This document shows positions 15,105 through 23,939 of a DNA stretch of 64,000 nucleotides, piece by piece (the first letter of the stretch is position 1; every line of letters begins with the position of its first letter). The stretch is from positions 56,709 through 120,708 of IMG/VR virus record IMGVR_UViG_3300042520_002054; one strand, given 5' to 3'. The DNA is from a virus. Under the pieces are notes generated by a model. It did not search any database and was not told the origin of the DNA. It saw nothing but the letters and a program-made list of their open reading frames with translations. Position numbers and translations under genes: made by a program.

Positions 15105-15731
15105 ATGAATAGCAAAAACCAAGTCGAACTTATCGGTTATTATGGTTCCGATCTCACACATGCACAATCAGCATGGACCTCAACAGTAAGAGATCTTACC
15201 GAAGAAAAATTAAATCGCATTGAAAAGCTACTTACAATGCTTGCATCAGAAGGTCATTTTACACCTTTTGAAAAATCTAGTTTACACTTTTTAGTTACCG
15301 TTGATCAAGCTACTCACATTCATTTACTAAAACATCGCATAGGTGTAAGTATAAATGGTGAAAGCGCACGATACAAAGAACTAAAAGAAGACAAAGCGTA
15401 TATTCCTGATGACTGGAATGAACGCTGGTCCATCGCACTACGTAACTTTACAGATAGTGCTAACAATCTCTATCATCAATGCTTAGAGGAACTTACACCT
15501 TATCTTGGAAGAAAACGAGCTAAAGAGTCTGCACGATTCTTTAAGACATTTAATTCCCAAATTACAATGGATGTAATGTTCAACTGGAGAAGCTTTTATC
15601 ATTTTCTAAAACTTCGTGATTCAGAACATGCTCAGAAAGAGGTTCGTGAATTAGCGCAGCAGATGCTGCACAAAATTAAAGAAATAGAAGGTAATCCATT
15701 TGAATTAACTATTAAAGCTTTTAAACTATAA
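15105..15731 (+). CDS. thyX: flavin-dependent thymidylate synthase
   Basis: A 208-aa ThyX, making dTMP from dUMP with FAD, NADPH and methylenetetrahydrofolate. The signature region reads KHRIGVSINGESARY (76-90), the family's RHR...S...RY motif with Arg76 changed to Lys and eight rather than seven residues between HR and the catalytic-region Ser. FNWRSFYHFLKLRDSEHAQKEVRELA is the conserved dUMP/FAD segment ('N.RsL.hFl.lR....AQ.EIR'). Length is normal for the family. It follows the nrdAB terminator with an A-rich leader and together with nrdAB and the dNMP kinase supplies dNTPs. The assignment is firm. Confidence 0.92.
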   Translation: MNSKNQVELIGYYGSDLTHAQSAWTSTVRDLTEEKLNRIEKLLTMLASEGHFTPFEKSSLHFLVTVDQATHIHLLKHRIGVSINGESARYKELKEDKAYIPDDWNERWSIALRNFTDSANNLYHQCLEELTPYLGRKRAKESARFFKTFNSQITMDVMFNWRSFYHFLKLRDSEHAQKEVRELAQQMLHKIKEIEGNPFELTIKAFKL

Positions 15732-15735
15732 CGAA

Positions 15736-16356
15736 ATGGTACTACAAGAAAAGTTATTCAATCACCTGTTTAAATCAGGTATTACACCAAATGCGTGGTG
15801 TGTATTATATTCTATTTATAAAAGTATTTCGTATCGAGCATATCTTCCTGATATGGCTGAGTATAGTAAACTAGTAGATGCAGGATTCATTCGTCAGATA
15901 GAAATCCGTGACGAAGACAATTTTGTACAAGCAAGAAAGTTTGAATTAACTTCTAAAGGTTTAGCGTTTATTGAAGAAATGGAAACAATTCTGAGCGCAA
16001 AACTTAAAAAACAAGCGCTTAATACTTCTCAAAAAGAAGAATGGGCGCAAAAGATATCAGAATTTCAACAGAAGTTTCCTAAAGGTGGGGGTTATAGAGG
16101 TAATGCGCGTGATGTAATGCAGCGATTTGTTTGGTTTTTTAGTGAGTATCCAGAGTTTAACTGGGATACTGTAATGAAAGCAACAGATCTGTATATCAGT
16201 GAGACAAACCCTGCTTATTTAAAGTATTGTCAGTATTTCATTAGTAAATCTGATGCACACAAAATTGTTACTTCAGTTCTTGCAAATTATTGTCAACGAA
16301 TACTTGATGGTGATGAAAGCACTGAAGCAAAACAATTTGCTGTAACTGTATTTTGA
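15736..16356 (+). CDS. hypothetical protein with possible winged-helix N-terminus (206 aa)
   Basis: Not matched to a family. Residues about 5-85 resemble a winged helix: TPNAWCVLYSIYKSIS, then YSKLVDAGFIRQIEIRDED and KFELTSKGLAFIEEM, the usual order of helix, recognition-like helix and wing in MarR/replication-initiator-type domains. The second half (EWAQKISEFQQKFPKGGGYRGNARDVMQRF...) is helical and basic-aromatic. A DNA-binding or transcription-regulating role is plausible. It starts 4 nt after thyX and is last in the plus-strand metabolic unit, ending TGA before the bidirectional terminator. Confidence 0.55.
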   Translation: MVLQEKLFNHLFKSGITPNAWCVLYSIYKSISYRAYLPDMAEYSKLVDAGFIRQIEIRDEDNFVQARKFELTSKGLAFIEEMETILSAKLKKQALNTSQKEEWAQKISEFQQKFPKGGGYRGNARDVMQRFVWFFSEYPEFNWDTVMKATDLYISETNPAYLKYCQYFISKSDAHKIVTSVLANYCQRILDGDESTEAKQFAVTVF

Positions 16357-16389
16357 TGCTCATGTTTTGTTAGAAAGTAGTGGAATAAA

Positions 16390-16417
16390 AAAACCCCGGC
16401 AGCATCACCGGGGTTTT
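16390..16417. terminator. Bidirectional terminator between convergent units
   Basis: AAAACCCCGG (16390-16399) pairs perfectly with CCGGGGTTTT (16408-16417) around an 8-nt loop, with flanking GTGGAA/TTCCAC also complementary. It separates the plus-strand thyX unit from the minus-strand virion block. Confidence 0.88.
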
Positions 16418-16443
16418 CCACTTACTAACACATCTACTATGAA

Positions 16444-16863
16444 TCAACCGAACAACTTGAACAGAACTTGAAAGTTCGCTTCAGTTTCAATATTCTTGAA
16501 ATCGTCGATACTAAGTTTTACGTGTTCAATTTCTCTTTCGGTACGCATAAGCTCATCCATTTGCTTACGGAACTCAACGATGTTTGGGTTCACTTGTCCA
16601 TCAATTTCATTTTTGATCTCAAATGATCCTTCTTCAGTTTCTGTTCCTAAAGACTTGATAAGTTCATTACGCTGCTCACCAATATACTTTTTATCCTCTT
16701 GTAGAGTTGTCAAAAGTTTTGTGAGATAATACTTTGTAGAAATTGAAAGCTTGTGTTGCAGCAATCCTTTTGAAACAATTCCTGTTTCGTTTGCTACACC
16801 ACCAATTTCTGCTTCCAGGAAGAGAATCTCTTCCAGAGTTAGACTGGTTTTTACTGTTTCCAT
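16444..16863 (-). CDS. hypothetical coiled-coil protein (139 aa)
   Basis: Unrecognised. Largely helical, with Glu/Lys heptad-like stretches (EEILFLEAEIGG near the start; FRKQMDELMRTEREIEHVKLSIDDF near the end) and no membrane segment. It is the most distal gene of the minus-strand block and has its own promoter candidate at 16884-16912, so it may be expressed apart from the virion genes. A structural or regulatory role cannot be decided. Confidence 0.6.
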   Translation of the reverse strand: METVKTSLTLEEILFLEAEIGGVANETGIVSKGLLQHKLSISTKYYLTKLLTTLQEDKKYIGEQRNELIKSLGTETEEGSFEIKNEIDGQVNPNIVEFRKQMDELMRTEREIEHVKLSIDDFKNIETEANFQVLFKLFG

Positions 16864-16883
16864 ATACGTATTTTGGATTTGTT

Positions 16884-16912
16884 AACGGTACAAATATAAG
16901 AAAGTTCTACAA
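16884..16912 (-). promoter_or_regulatory. Promoter-like region for the 139-aa gene
   Basis: On the minus strand TTGTAGAAC (16912-16904) is followed by TATATTTG (16898-16891), an exact TAnnTTTG match, about 27 nt before the ATG. No TTTG -33 element at 19-20 nt was seen. Confidence 0.45.
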
Positions 16913-16913
16913 T

Positions 16914-17051
16914 TTAACGACCTTGACCGCGATAATTTTTTTCTTTACGGTTGTGTTTATTGTAACTCTTAGCATGACTCCCAAGCTTTCTTTTACCGAA
17001 AGTCTGCTTTACACCTTTAGAACCCCCTGCTGAAGATTTCTTTGCTGCCAT
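16914..17051 (-). CDS. small very basic protein (45 aa)
   Basis: ATG at 17051-17049 to TAA at 16916-16914. The peptide starts MAAKKSSAGGSKGVKQTFGK and is dense in Lys, Arg, Gly, Ser and His, with few hydrophobics, so it is probably disordered and able to bind nucleic acid. It starts 1 nt after the stop of the 171-aa gene upstream, which is a typical operon junction. A small basic protein among virion genes could help DNA condensation or be a packaged cofactor, but that is inference. Confidence 0.55.
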   Translation of the reverse strand: MAAKKSSAGGSKGVKQTFGKRKLGSHAKSYNKHNRKEKNYRGQGR

Positions 17052-17052
17052 C

Positions 17053-17568
17053 TTAGCAATCAACTACATTCTCTGCTCCGAAAAGCTCAGCGAGTTTCTC
17101 CTTAAGCTTGCCGTAAGCAAATTCAAAAATATCCACATCTTCTGCTGCAGAAAGATCAGGAACAACCTTATCAGTAGTAACCTCAACATCTTTCTCTACC
17201 AACTCAGTAACCGTTCTAGTTACAGTGTTTGTGGTAGGTTCACCACCCTCTTCTGCTGGAGGAACAGTGATTTCCTCAGTAATCTGCTTTTCTTCAGGAA
17301 CCATACGCTTTTCAGTAGTAGTCACACTAATCGTCTTTTTCATAGGAACGATAAGGGTGTCACCAATTTGAGCATTTCTTGCAGATCCTGAAACCACAAC
17401 AGACGGTCCATCTGCAGAAGCTGCAGGAACATCTGACTGTGACTGGAACAACTGTAAACCGAAGTAAGCACTGCCGGTTTTGTTAATTTGATACGTACTA
17501 ATACGTACATAAGCTTCGCTTGTAATACCCTGATCGGTACCAATTTGAGCTGTAATTTTTAGTGCCAT
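17053..17568 (-). CDS. hypothetical virion-block protein (171 aa)
   Basis: Not recognised. The N-terminal half is beta-rich (ALKITAQIGT..., YVRISTYQINKTGSAYFGLQLFQ), resembling a small tail or baseplate domain. The middle is a long Thr/Val/Glu-rich stretch with alternating charges (TTTEKRMVPEEKQITEEITV, then TRTVTELVEKDVEVTTDK) that may be an extended fibre-like segment, and the end is helical. It lies downstream of the tail-fibre genes and has its own upstream motif copy (TATGTAGAACTT on the minus strand near 17588-17597). A fibre accessory is the best guess. Confidence 0.5.
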   Translation of the reverse strand: MALKITAQIGTDQGITSEAYVRISTYQINKTGSAYFGLQLFQSQSDVPAASADGPSVVVSGSARNAQIGDTLIVPMKKTISVTTTEKRMVPEEKQITEEITVPPAEEGGEPTTNTVTRTVTELVEKDVEVTTDKVVPDLSAAEDVDIFEFAYGKLKEKLAELFGAENVVDC

Positions 17569-17584
17569 TTTTTATAAAGTTTTT

Positions 17585-17603
17585 AGGTAAGTTCTACATA
17601 TTT
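17585..17603 (-). promoter_or_regulatory. TTAAATATGTAGAACTT motif copy
   Basis: On the minus strand TTAAATATGTAGAACTT fits the shared intergenic consensus except for A in place of the middle T of TTTG. It lies about 25 nt before the 171-aa gene. Confidence 0.4.
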
Positions 17604-17651
17604 AATATACAAAAATTCAATAAACTCTCCAAGTTTAAATCTGCTAATTCC

Positions 17652-18455
17652 TTAAAATTCACTTGAACTAGCACCACATCCTCCTAAACAAGGACTGTAC
17701 TGATGATCAAGATTAGAATAACCTGCTGCAAAATTTACACAACAGTCAATAGGTTGACCAGCATATCTAGCATATCCTGAAACTGACACGCCGTCACAAG
17801 TATATCCTTCGTAATAACCAGCTGCTTGGGCAAATGCTGTAAAGCATGTTTCAGTAGGTGCACCACATCCACAGTTAGGTGAATTTGATTGTACAAGTAC
17901 CGCATAAACATTACAACTAGCATCATAATATCTTTCATAATAATCACAACCGCTACAATATGTAGACGCTAAAGTACCGCTTGCAGGACAAGTTGTTACA
18001 GTAACTACATTACTATAACTAGAATACTGACCAGTTCCTCCACAAACAATTCTAGCTCTAAAGAGATAGGTTGTTGAAGGAGATAAACTATAAACATATT
18101 TAGTTGTCACACAACCCTGATTAGCTTCTTGAGTCCATGTTTGTCCTCCATTGGAACTGTATTGCACCTCCATTGCGTTACAGTTGGAATGACTTATGTA
18201 AAGAATAGCACTAGTGCTTGTTCTGTCAGTTCCGGTAATAGTAGGAGCATTACACCCTGCTGCTGAGTGGTTATAGCAGTGCCATTCACTCATTGCTGCT
18301 GGATTAGAAGGGTTGGGTCTTGATGCAGAATTAGAATTAATTGCACCATAATCACCATTCTCAGCTGCATCAAGAGAGATTGTTGCAGAAGCAGATCTGT
18401 TTAACTCAGAATTAATCTGAGACATTTTAATTTCTCCTGAACAAGGTAACGCCAT
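17652..18455 (-). CDS. Cys-rich tail-tip/adhesin protein with Fn3 domain
   Basis: A 267-aa protein with 18 cysteines. Residues 1-65 carry a segment (MSQINSELNRSASATISL, ending SEWHCYNHSA) that I associate with fibre or receptor-binding proteins of Bacteroidetes phages. Residues about 70-156 form a fibronectin type III-like domain (APTITGTDRTSTSAILYI, then SLSPSTTYLFRARIV, then SNVVTVTT). The C-terminal 110 residues are a Cys/Tyr/Gly-rich region (CSGCDYYERYYDASC, CGCGAPTETC, CLGGCGASS) with no family I recognise. It follows the second giant fibre by 3 nt, so it is probably part of the adsorption apparatus. Disulphides would form only after release from the cytoplasm. Confidence 0.65.
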   Translation of the reverse strand: MALPCSGEIKMSQINSELNRSASATISLDAAENGDYGAINSNSASRPNPSNPAAMSEWHCYNHSAAGCNAPTITGTDRTSTSAILYISHSNCNAMEVQYSSNGGQTWTQEANQGCVTTKYVYSLSPSTTYLFRARIVCGGTGQYSSYSNVVTVTTCPASGTLASTYCSGCDYYERYYDASCNVYAVLVQSNSPNCGCGAPTETCFTAFAQAAGYYEGYTCDGVSVSGYARYAGQPIDCCVNFAAGYSNLDHQYSPCLGGCGASSSEF

Positions 18456-18458
18456 AGC

Positions 18459-21400
18459 TTATACTAACTTAGATTTAAGTTGATCAATTTCTTTTTGTTG
18501 CTCTTTGATTGCTTCAATCAGAAGACCTACTATGTTACCGTATTTTACACCATACTCATCAACATCAGCAGCATAAGTTACAGCTTCAGGTAGTATTTCA
18601 TTTACTTCTTGAGCAATTACACCAACCTGTCTTCCTTTTTCTGACTCATCAATTTTTGTATAGAATACGCCACGCATTGATTTAACTTTTTCAAGAGCAT
18701 CTTCAATTGTTACAATATCTGTTTTCTTTCTTCTATCAGAGTAAGCAACAATGTCTCCTGTTGCATAAAGACTTCCTGTAACATATACTTTGTAAGAACT
18801 AGAAGTAGTAGAATCACCTAATGCCAAAGAGTTATTTCCTCTATGCCAGTACCACGCCCATCTATCGTGTGTTAAAAGACCACCATTACCACTTTCATGC
18901 ATGTAGTAGTGATTGAAACCAGATGGATCTTGTAAGTTTATACCTCCCCAACCATTTCTACTACCTGTAATTTTCCAAGCACCGTATGAATTATCATTAG
19001 CGTAAAAATGAGCACTATTTGTAGGATTATAATGTCCTTGATGACCTGTAGTTCTTAACCAACCATTTGCGTATACTTCTTGGAAAGTTGGTGAAGCATT
19101 GACTGTGACTGCTTGGTTCATGTGGTATCCGTCAACTGTATCAGCATTACCAGCACTGTCTGCGTATGGTCTATATGAATCTGAGTATATTCTAGACCAT
19201 CCTGACCAAGAAGAACCATCATTTGCATATCTATGATAAAGACCTGCAGAACCACCAAAACCAAGTTGTTGTTGTCTGTGAGAACCTGCAAATCCATACC
19301 AAGGTACAACTGTTAATATAGATACCCAGTAGTCAGAACCTGACATACCCACGGTATCTTTGTCATTAAAATGCCAGCTATTTGCTAATCCATGCCATGA
19401 GTCGGGACTTCTATTACTATGTCTGTAATCATTTGTGCTTCTTACAATATATGACTCACTAGCATAAGCTGCGGAACTTGCGTAGTTTACTGACTGAGAA
19501 CCAATGTTTCCTGAGTCAATAACATCATGCCAAGTACCAGATCCTCTGTATTGCTTAAATCTACCTTCAGCCCAGAAGTTACCACCACCATTTGCATAGT
19601 AATCACCATTTGTAATAATTCGGTAGCTAGTATTAATAGCCTGACCAACACTTAAATAATTAAAATGAGCAGCATCTAATCTAGAAGTACTATTCATATC
19701 TAAATAGTATCCCGTATCATTTCTGTCATAAATTATATAAGTTCTAAAATCATTTGCAAAAGTTGTTCCATATAACTCCTGTCCTCTATTCCATGTTCTT
19801 AATACCCAGTTTCCATCTTCACTTAAAATTCCAATTTCATTACTGTTGTTAGCATAAAAATACCCTCTTACGCTACCACCAGATGTTTCCATTCTTAATG
19901 CTGCAGTACCTGAAGAATCTGCTCTCATTCGCAAATCTCCAGTACCTGCAGGATATATATGCCATCCTGTATTTGACCAATAAATACCGTTATTATTTGT
20001 GTGATTTCTGAACCAACCACCTGTTGTATAAATATCATTTGCTGAAACATTTGCAAATGTTACACCATCAGATGTTCTTACATTTTGATTCATGTTGTAA
20101 GCATATGATGCATTACTTGTATGTAGTACCTGAATAGGAGTGATAGATATTTTCTTATCTCCATTAGGTTCACTTGAATTTGATATACCCGTTACTCTAT
20201 TCCATGAACTACCTCCAGCATCTCTAACATGAACCTGAAATGAGTTCCAGTAAGAACCGCGAGGCCACCAGAATGCAATATTACCATTGTATCTCATCAC
20301 CTTAACAGGACCTGGGAAATAAGATCCATAAGACATTGCTGATACGTTGATAATAGTATCTGCATAGAGATAACCCTGCATGATAAGCTTAAATGGAGAG
20401 TTTGATGAATCATAACTCTTACCTGAAACTTCCATTACAAAAGAGTCTCCAGACCAACCATCTGCATAAATATCTGTAGTTACAAGAGTACCGTTAGGAA
20501 AATCACTTCCTGAATGAACACCTCGTGCTTCTTCAACTAAGTTGTATGCGCTATAACCTTGTAGTGTAGTAACATAGTTTGTCCAGTTAGAACTGTCTAA
20601 AACAGCAGCACTAGTACCACCACCATAAGAGTTTTTATTGACATATGCTGTACCATTCTCCCATCTCCATTGCCAACCATAACCTTGACGATAAAAACCT
20701 GTTTCATTAGAATTCATCATCAACGTTGAACCTGAGTCAAAGTAGATACCGTACCAACCATTACGAGTAGATGTAAGTCTCATTGACCCATAACTACCAG
20801 AGTTGTTAGCATAGATATAGTTACCCTGTCCTCCAGTTTCCATGTAAATCTGATTGACATAATTAATGTCATAAGAGTTCATGTGGAAGTGTCTGGTCCA
20901 GTGTACATATGAGTTATCATTTGTAACATAACGCATAATCTGTGTATCACTTCCAGCATTTCTACCATACAGGTATACAGTATATCCAGAATCCCAGTAC
21001 CAGTGTAGACCGTACCAGTTAGAAGAATCTTCACCAAAATACATGTGAGCATCACCTGAATCATTTGCACCTACATATAAAGTGTCATTTACCCAAGTAG
21101 ATCTACCGTTACCTCTACCAAGCTGAATATTTCCACCATTATCTATTCTAAAGAACGTAGAACCATTGTAATCAGCAATACCATTATGAGGATTTCGGTT
21201 TGCAGTATAAGTTGAATATCCTATATCCAGTTGTGTACCTGAACCATTAGAACCAATTACCCACTGTTTATCAGCTGTGTGATGTGTAAATTGAATTGTT
21301 GGTCCATGTGATCCATTGCTAGTTACAGTATGGTTTAATGTGAGTACAGGGTATTGACCATGTAAATAAACAACAGGTCTAATGTTACCATCAATAAGCG

Positions 21401-23936
21401 TATAGTCAGGACTAGTTGTACCTAGCATTAGTGTAGGTCCATAGTTTCCTGTACTTCCTACTAATCGAGCTGTAGTATTATTACCATGTACAAAATCAAT
21501 GTTTCCAGAAGATGTTGATAATGATAAAGTATTTGATGCATAAACACCACCCCTGTTCCAAGCAGCACCTAGTCTAACTTCTCCAGAGTAACTTTCCGGA
21601 TCATTTATAACAAGGTTTCTAGTACCTCCTAAATATGGAATATTGTTAGTGGATGTCCCAACATTAAAACCATCAACAGTATCTGCATCAAGTCCTGAAC
21701 CAGAACCATCATTTCCAGCATGCCAAACAACATTACCATTATAAGACATGTTGCCAGTGTTAGGAATAATAAAATCTGTACCACCGGTTGTAGTAATACG
21801 CATTCTATTTCCAGACTGCATTCTAAACCAAGTGTCTGTACCATCATAGTTAATAAGAACACGACCTATATATGATGCTGCAAGGTTTGATGTACTATTA
21901 GGATCAACATAGTAAGAAGTATCATTAGAGTCGTAGAAAATAGGTGCTCTAAATGATGAGTTTGCCCAAGCATTACCAGACGCATCCCATCTAAGGTTCC
22001 AATCTACCATGGTGCCATAGTTACCGATACCTATTCTCCAATCATTAGAACCATAGTTACCTATAATACCCCAATAAGTACTTGCGTTATTAAAAGCAAT
22101 ATATGCATTAGAGTTATTCAATCCATCTAATTGAATACCACCAGCAACTTCCATAGATTTTCCAGCACTTCCGTCCCAGAAATATGTGTTATTATTATAA
22201 TCATAAAACACAGCAGCATACATACCTGCTGAAGTAATAACATTAGAACTTGTAGTATTACCTCTTCCTGTTACAGTGGCTAAAGTGTCTGACTCTGATG
22301 TTATACCACCGCTAGGAATTGTAACTGAGTTACCTCCACTAATAGAAAGAGTTGAACCTGATATACTTAATGTTTGGTTATCAGAATCTGTTGTTCTATA
22401 ACCTTGAGCTTGAACCCATGCACGAGTTGCTACAGGATTATTATTAATATAAATATCATTATCACCACTATTTCTGATAGGGAATCTTGCCCAAACTTCA
22501 GAATCCATAGTGGTTCCACTATGATCACGTATTGTATAATTTACACCTGCACAAGATGTCCATGCAGACATATTAATTGTATAAGTCTGAGATCTACCCC
22601 CAGGACCATGCAAACGATAATGCGCACCACCAGATCCACCACCACGTAACCATACAACAACACCTTCACAGTGAGCAAGTTGCATACCTGCAACCATTGT
22701 TGTGTATGTTTCACTAAATTCAATTACACGGATTGATTTATCATTACCACCCCATGCAATATCACCAGCCCATTCAAATGTAAATGTCAAACCTCCCTGG
22801 TGAGAACCAGTTCCAATTGGGTCCCAAGGTGCAGTCCATGAATAACCACGGCTGACGGAATAACGTTGCATTCCGTGACCACCATTCCAGTTATGAATAG
22901 TAACAGGGTAGTATTTGTTTTGATCACCATAAATATAGAAATCTACATAACTGTCTGTTACATAAGCTCTAGGTGCTGCATATGATGCCCAGTTACCTGT
23001 ATTTAATGCAGAAGATATAGGTTGTGCCCATGATGAATAGTTACCACTATCAAGAATTGTATATTGAGTACCACCACCATAAGTACTTCTATGTATATAA
23101 CCAGTACCTTGACTCCAGAAAAGCTGCCAACCGTAATCATTATTATGGAATCCAGATTCATTTGAATTCATCATAAGATTGACATTACTTCCTGTAAATC
23201 TTATACCAGACCATCCATTTTTACTACTAGTAATTTGAAGTGTACCATAACTACCAGAGTTTGGTTGAAGATGAGTACCTACACCAGAACCTTCTAAATA
23301 TAATGAACCAACATAATCTACCGACGCTCCATTCATATGTAAACTCTTATTATTATAAGAACGTACATATGAACTATCAGTCATATGCCAGCCACCAGCA
23401 TATGATTCAAAATAAATACCTGTTGTACCATTAACACGAACCCAATCACCTCTAACATGTAATCCATTGTCAGCATATATTCTACCATCAGCTTCAATAC
23501 TACCATCTGTAAATATGCTTGAAAATCTAGATGTAACGCTATTAGTAGTAAAGTTTAAATAAGTACCATCAAAGTACATACCTCTTCTTGAACCCCAACT
23601 ATTATCGCTACTTAATGACCAGAATCCATTATTTTCTCCCGCAATATAACATCCATCAACAAGAATACCCATTTGACTAGTATTTGGTAAATCTCTACCA
23701 AATACAATCTCACCACCATTAACAGCATAACCACCCCAACGCGATCCAGGAAGTCCTGAACCATACCATCCGCCACCAATAGGAAGATATCTATCATCGT
23801 GTGTATGAGAAGGTAAATCCGCTGATGTCATTGGTGAAGAAGATATGGTACCGTTAGCACTTGTACGTACCATACCCGCTCCGTGACTACTTAGTCTCAG
23901 AGAACCTGCAATTACCGTATTCTGTAAATTTGCCAT
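18459..23936 (-). CDS. giant tail fibre with C-terminal S74 chaperone (1825 aa)
   Basis: An extended, Gly/Ser/Asn/Tyr-rich trimeric-fibre-type protein. The start has SHTHDDRYLPIGGGWYG, the H-x-H 'HDDRY' element of many tail fibres. Then comes a long array of beta-rich repeats, including three copies of a ~90-residue unit with NGW-GI, LMMNSNE and YGWQ-like cores, and 'VWHAGNDGSGSGLDADTVDGF' units. The end, from about S1733 (SDRRKKTDIV... RQVGVIAQEVNEILPEAV), is an intramolecular chaperone of the peptidase S74 type. In known proteins of this class it aids trimerisation and then cuts itself off before the Ser. It would bind the host surface. It lies 3 nt after the companion 1720-aa fibre. Confidence 0.85.
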   Translation of the reverse strand: MANLQNTVIAGSLRLSSHGAGMVRTSANGTISSSPMTSADLPSHTHDDRYLPIGGGWYGSGLPGSRWGGYAVNGGEIVFGRDLPNTSQMGILVDGCYIAGENNGFWSLSSDNSWGSRRGMYFDGTYLNFTTNSVTSRFSSIFTDGSIEADGRIYADNGLHVRGDWVRVNGTTGIYFESYAGGWHMTDSSYVRSYNNKSLHMNGASVDYVGSLYLEGSGVGTHLQPNSGSYGTLQITSSKNGWSGIRFTGSNVNLMMNSNESGFHNNDYGWQLFWSQGTGYIHRSTYGGGTQYTILDSGNYSSWAQPISSALNTGNWASYAAPRAYVTDSYVDFYIYGDQNKYYPVTIHNWNGGHGMQRYSVSRGYSWTAPWDPIGTGSHQGGLTFTFEWAGDIAWGGNDKSIRVIEFSETYTTMVAGMQLAHCEGVVVWLRGGGSGGAHYRLHGPGGRSQTYTINMSAWTSCAGVNYTIRDHSGTTMDSEVWARFPIRNSGDNDIYINNNPVATRAWVQAQGYRTTDSDNQTLSISGSTLSISGGNSVTIPSGGITSESDTLATVTGRGNTTSSNVITSAGMYAAVFYDYNNNTYFWDGSAGKSMEVAGGIQLDGLNNSNAYIAFNNASTYWGIIGNYGSNDWRIGIGNYGTMVDWNLRWDASGNAWANSSFRAPIFYDSNDTSYYVDPNSTSNLAASYIGRVLINYDGTDTWFRMQSGNRMRITTTGGTDFIIPNTGNMSYNGNVVWHAGNDGSGSGLDADTVDGFNVGTSTNNIPYLGGTRNLVINDPESYSGEVRLGAAWNRGGVYASNTLSLSTSSGNIDFVHGNNTTARLVGSTGNYGPTLMLGTTSPDYTLIDGNIRPVVYLHGQYPVLTLNHTVTSNGSHGPTIQFTHHTADKQWVIGSNGSGTQLDIGYSTYTANRNPHNGIADYNGSTFFRIDNGGNIQLGRGNGRSTWVNDTLYVGANDSGDAHMYFGEDSSNWYGLHWYWDSGYTVYLYGRNAGSDTQIMRYVTNDNSYVHWTRHFHMNSYDINYVNQIYMETGGQGNYIYANNSGSYGSMRLTSTRNGWYGIYFDSGSTLMMNSNETGFYRQGYGWQWRWENGTAYVNKNSYGGGTSAAVLDSSNWTNYVTTLQGYSAYNLVEEARGVHSGSDFPNGTLVTTDIYADGWSGDSFVMEVSGKSYDSSNSPFKLIMQGYLYADTIINVSAMSYGSYFPGPVKVMRYNGNIAFWWPRGSYWNSFQVHVRDAGGSSWNRVTGISNSSEPNGDKKISITPIQVLHTSNASYAYNMNQNVRTSDGVTFANVSANDIYTTGGWFRNHTNNNGIYWSNTGWHIYPAGTGDLRMRADSSGTAALRMETSGGSVRGYFYANNSNEIGILSEDGNWVLRTWNRGQELYGTTFANDFRTYIIYDRNDTGYYLDMNSTSRLDAAHFNYLSVGQAINTSYRIITNGDYYANGGGNFWAEGRFKQYRGSGTWHDVIDSGNIGSQSVNYASSAAYASESYIVRSTNDYRHSNRSPDSWHGLANSWHFNDKDTVGMSGSDYWVSILTVVPWYGFAGSHRQQQLGFGGSAGLYHRYANDGSSWSGWSRIYSDSYRPYADSAGNADTVDGYHMNQAVTVNASPTFQEVYANGWLRTTGHQGHYNPTNSAHFYANDNSYGAWKITGSRNGWGGINLQDPSGFNHYYMHESGNGGLLTHDRWAWYWHRGNNSLALGDSTTSSSYKVYVTGSLYATGDIVAYSDRRKKTDIVTIEDALEKVKSMRGVFYTKIDESEKGRQVGVIAQEVNEILPEAVTYAADVDEYGVKYGNIVGLLIEAIKEQQKEIDQLKSKLV

Positions 23937-23939
23937 ATC

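Noticed and set aside
16743-17033. 96-aa plus-strand ORF with hydrophobic stretches
   Set aside because: Antisense to the 139-aa gene and the 45-aa basic gene. The minus-strand frames fit operon spacing; this one does not.
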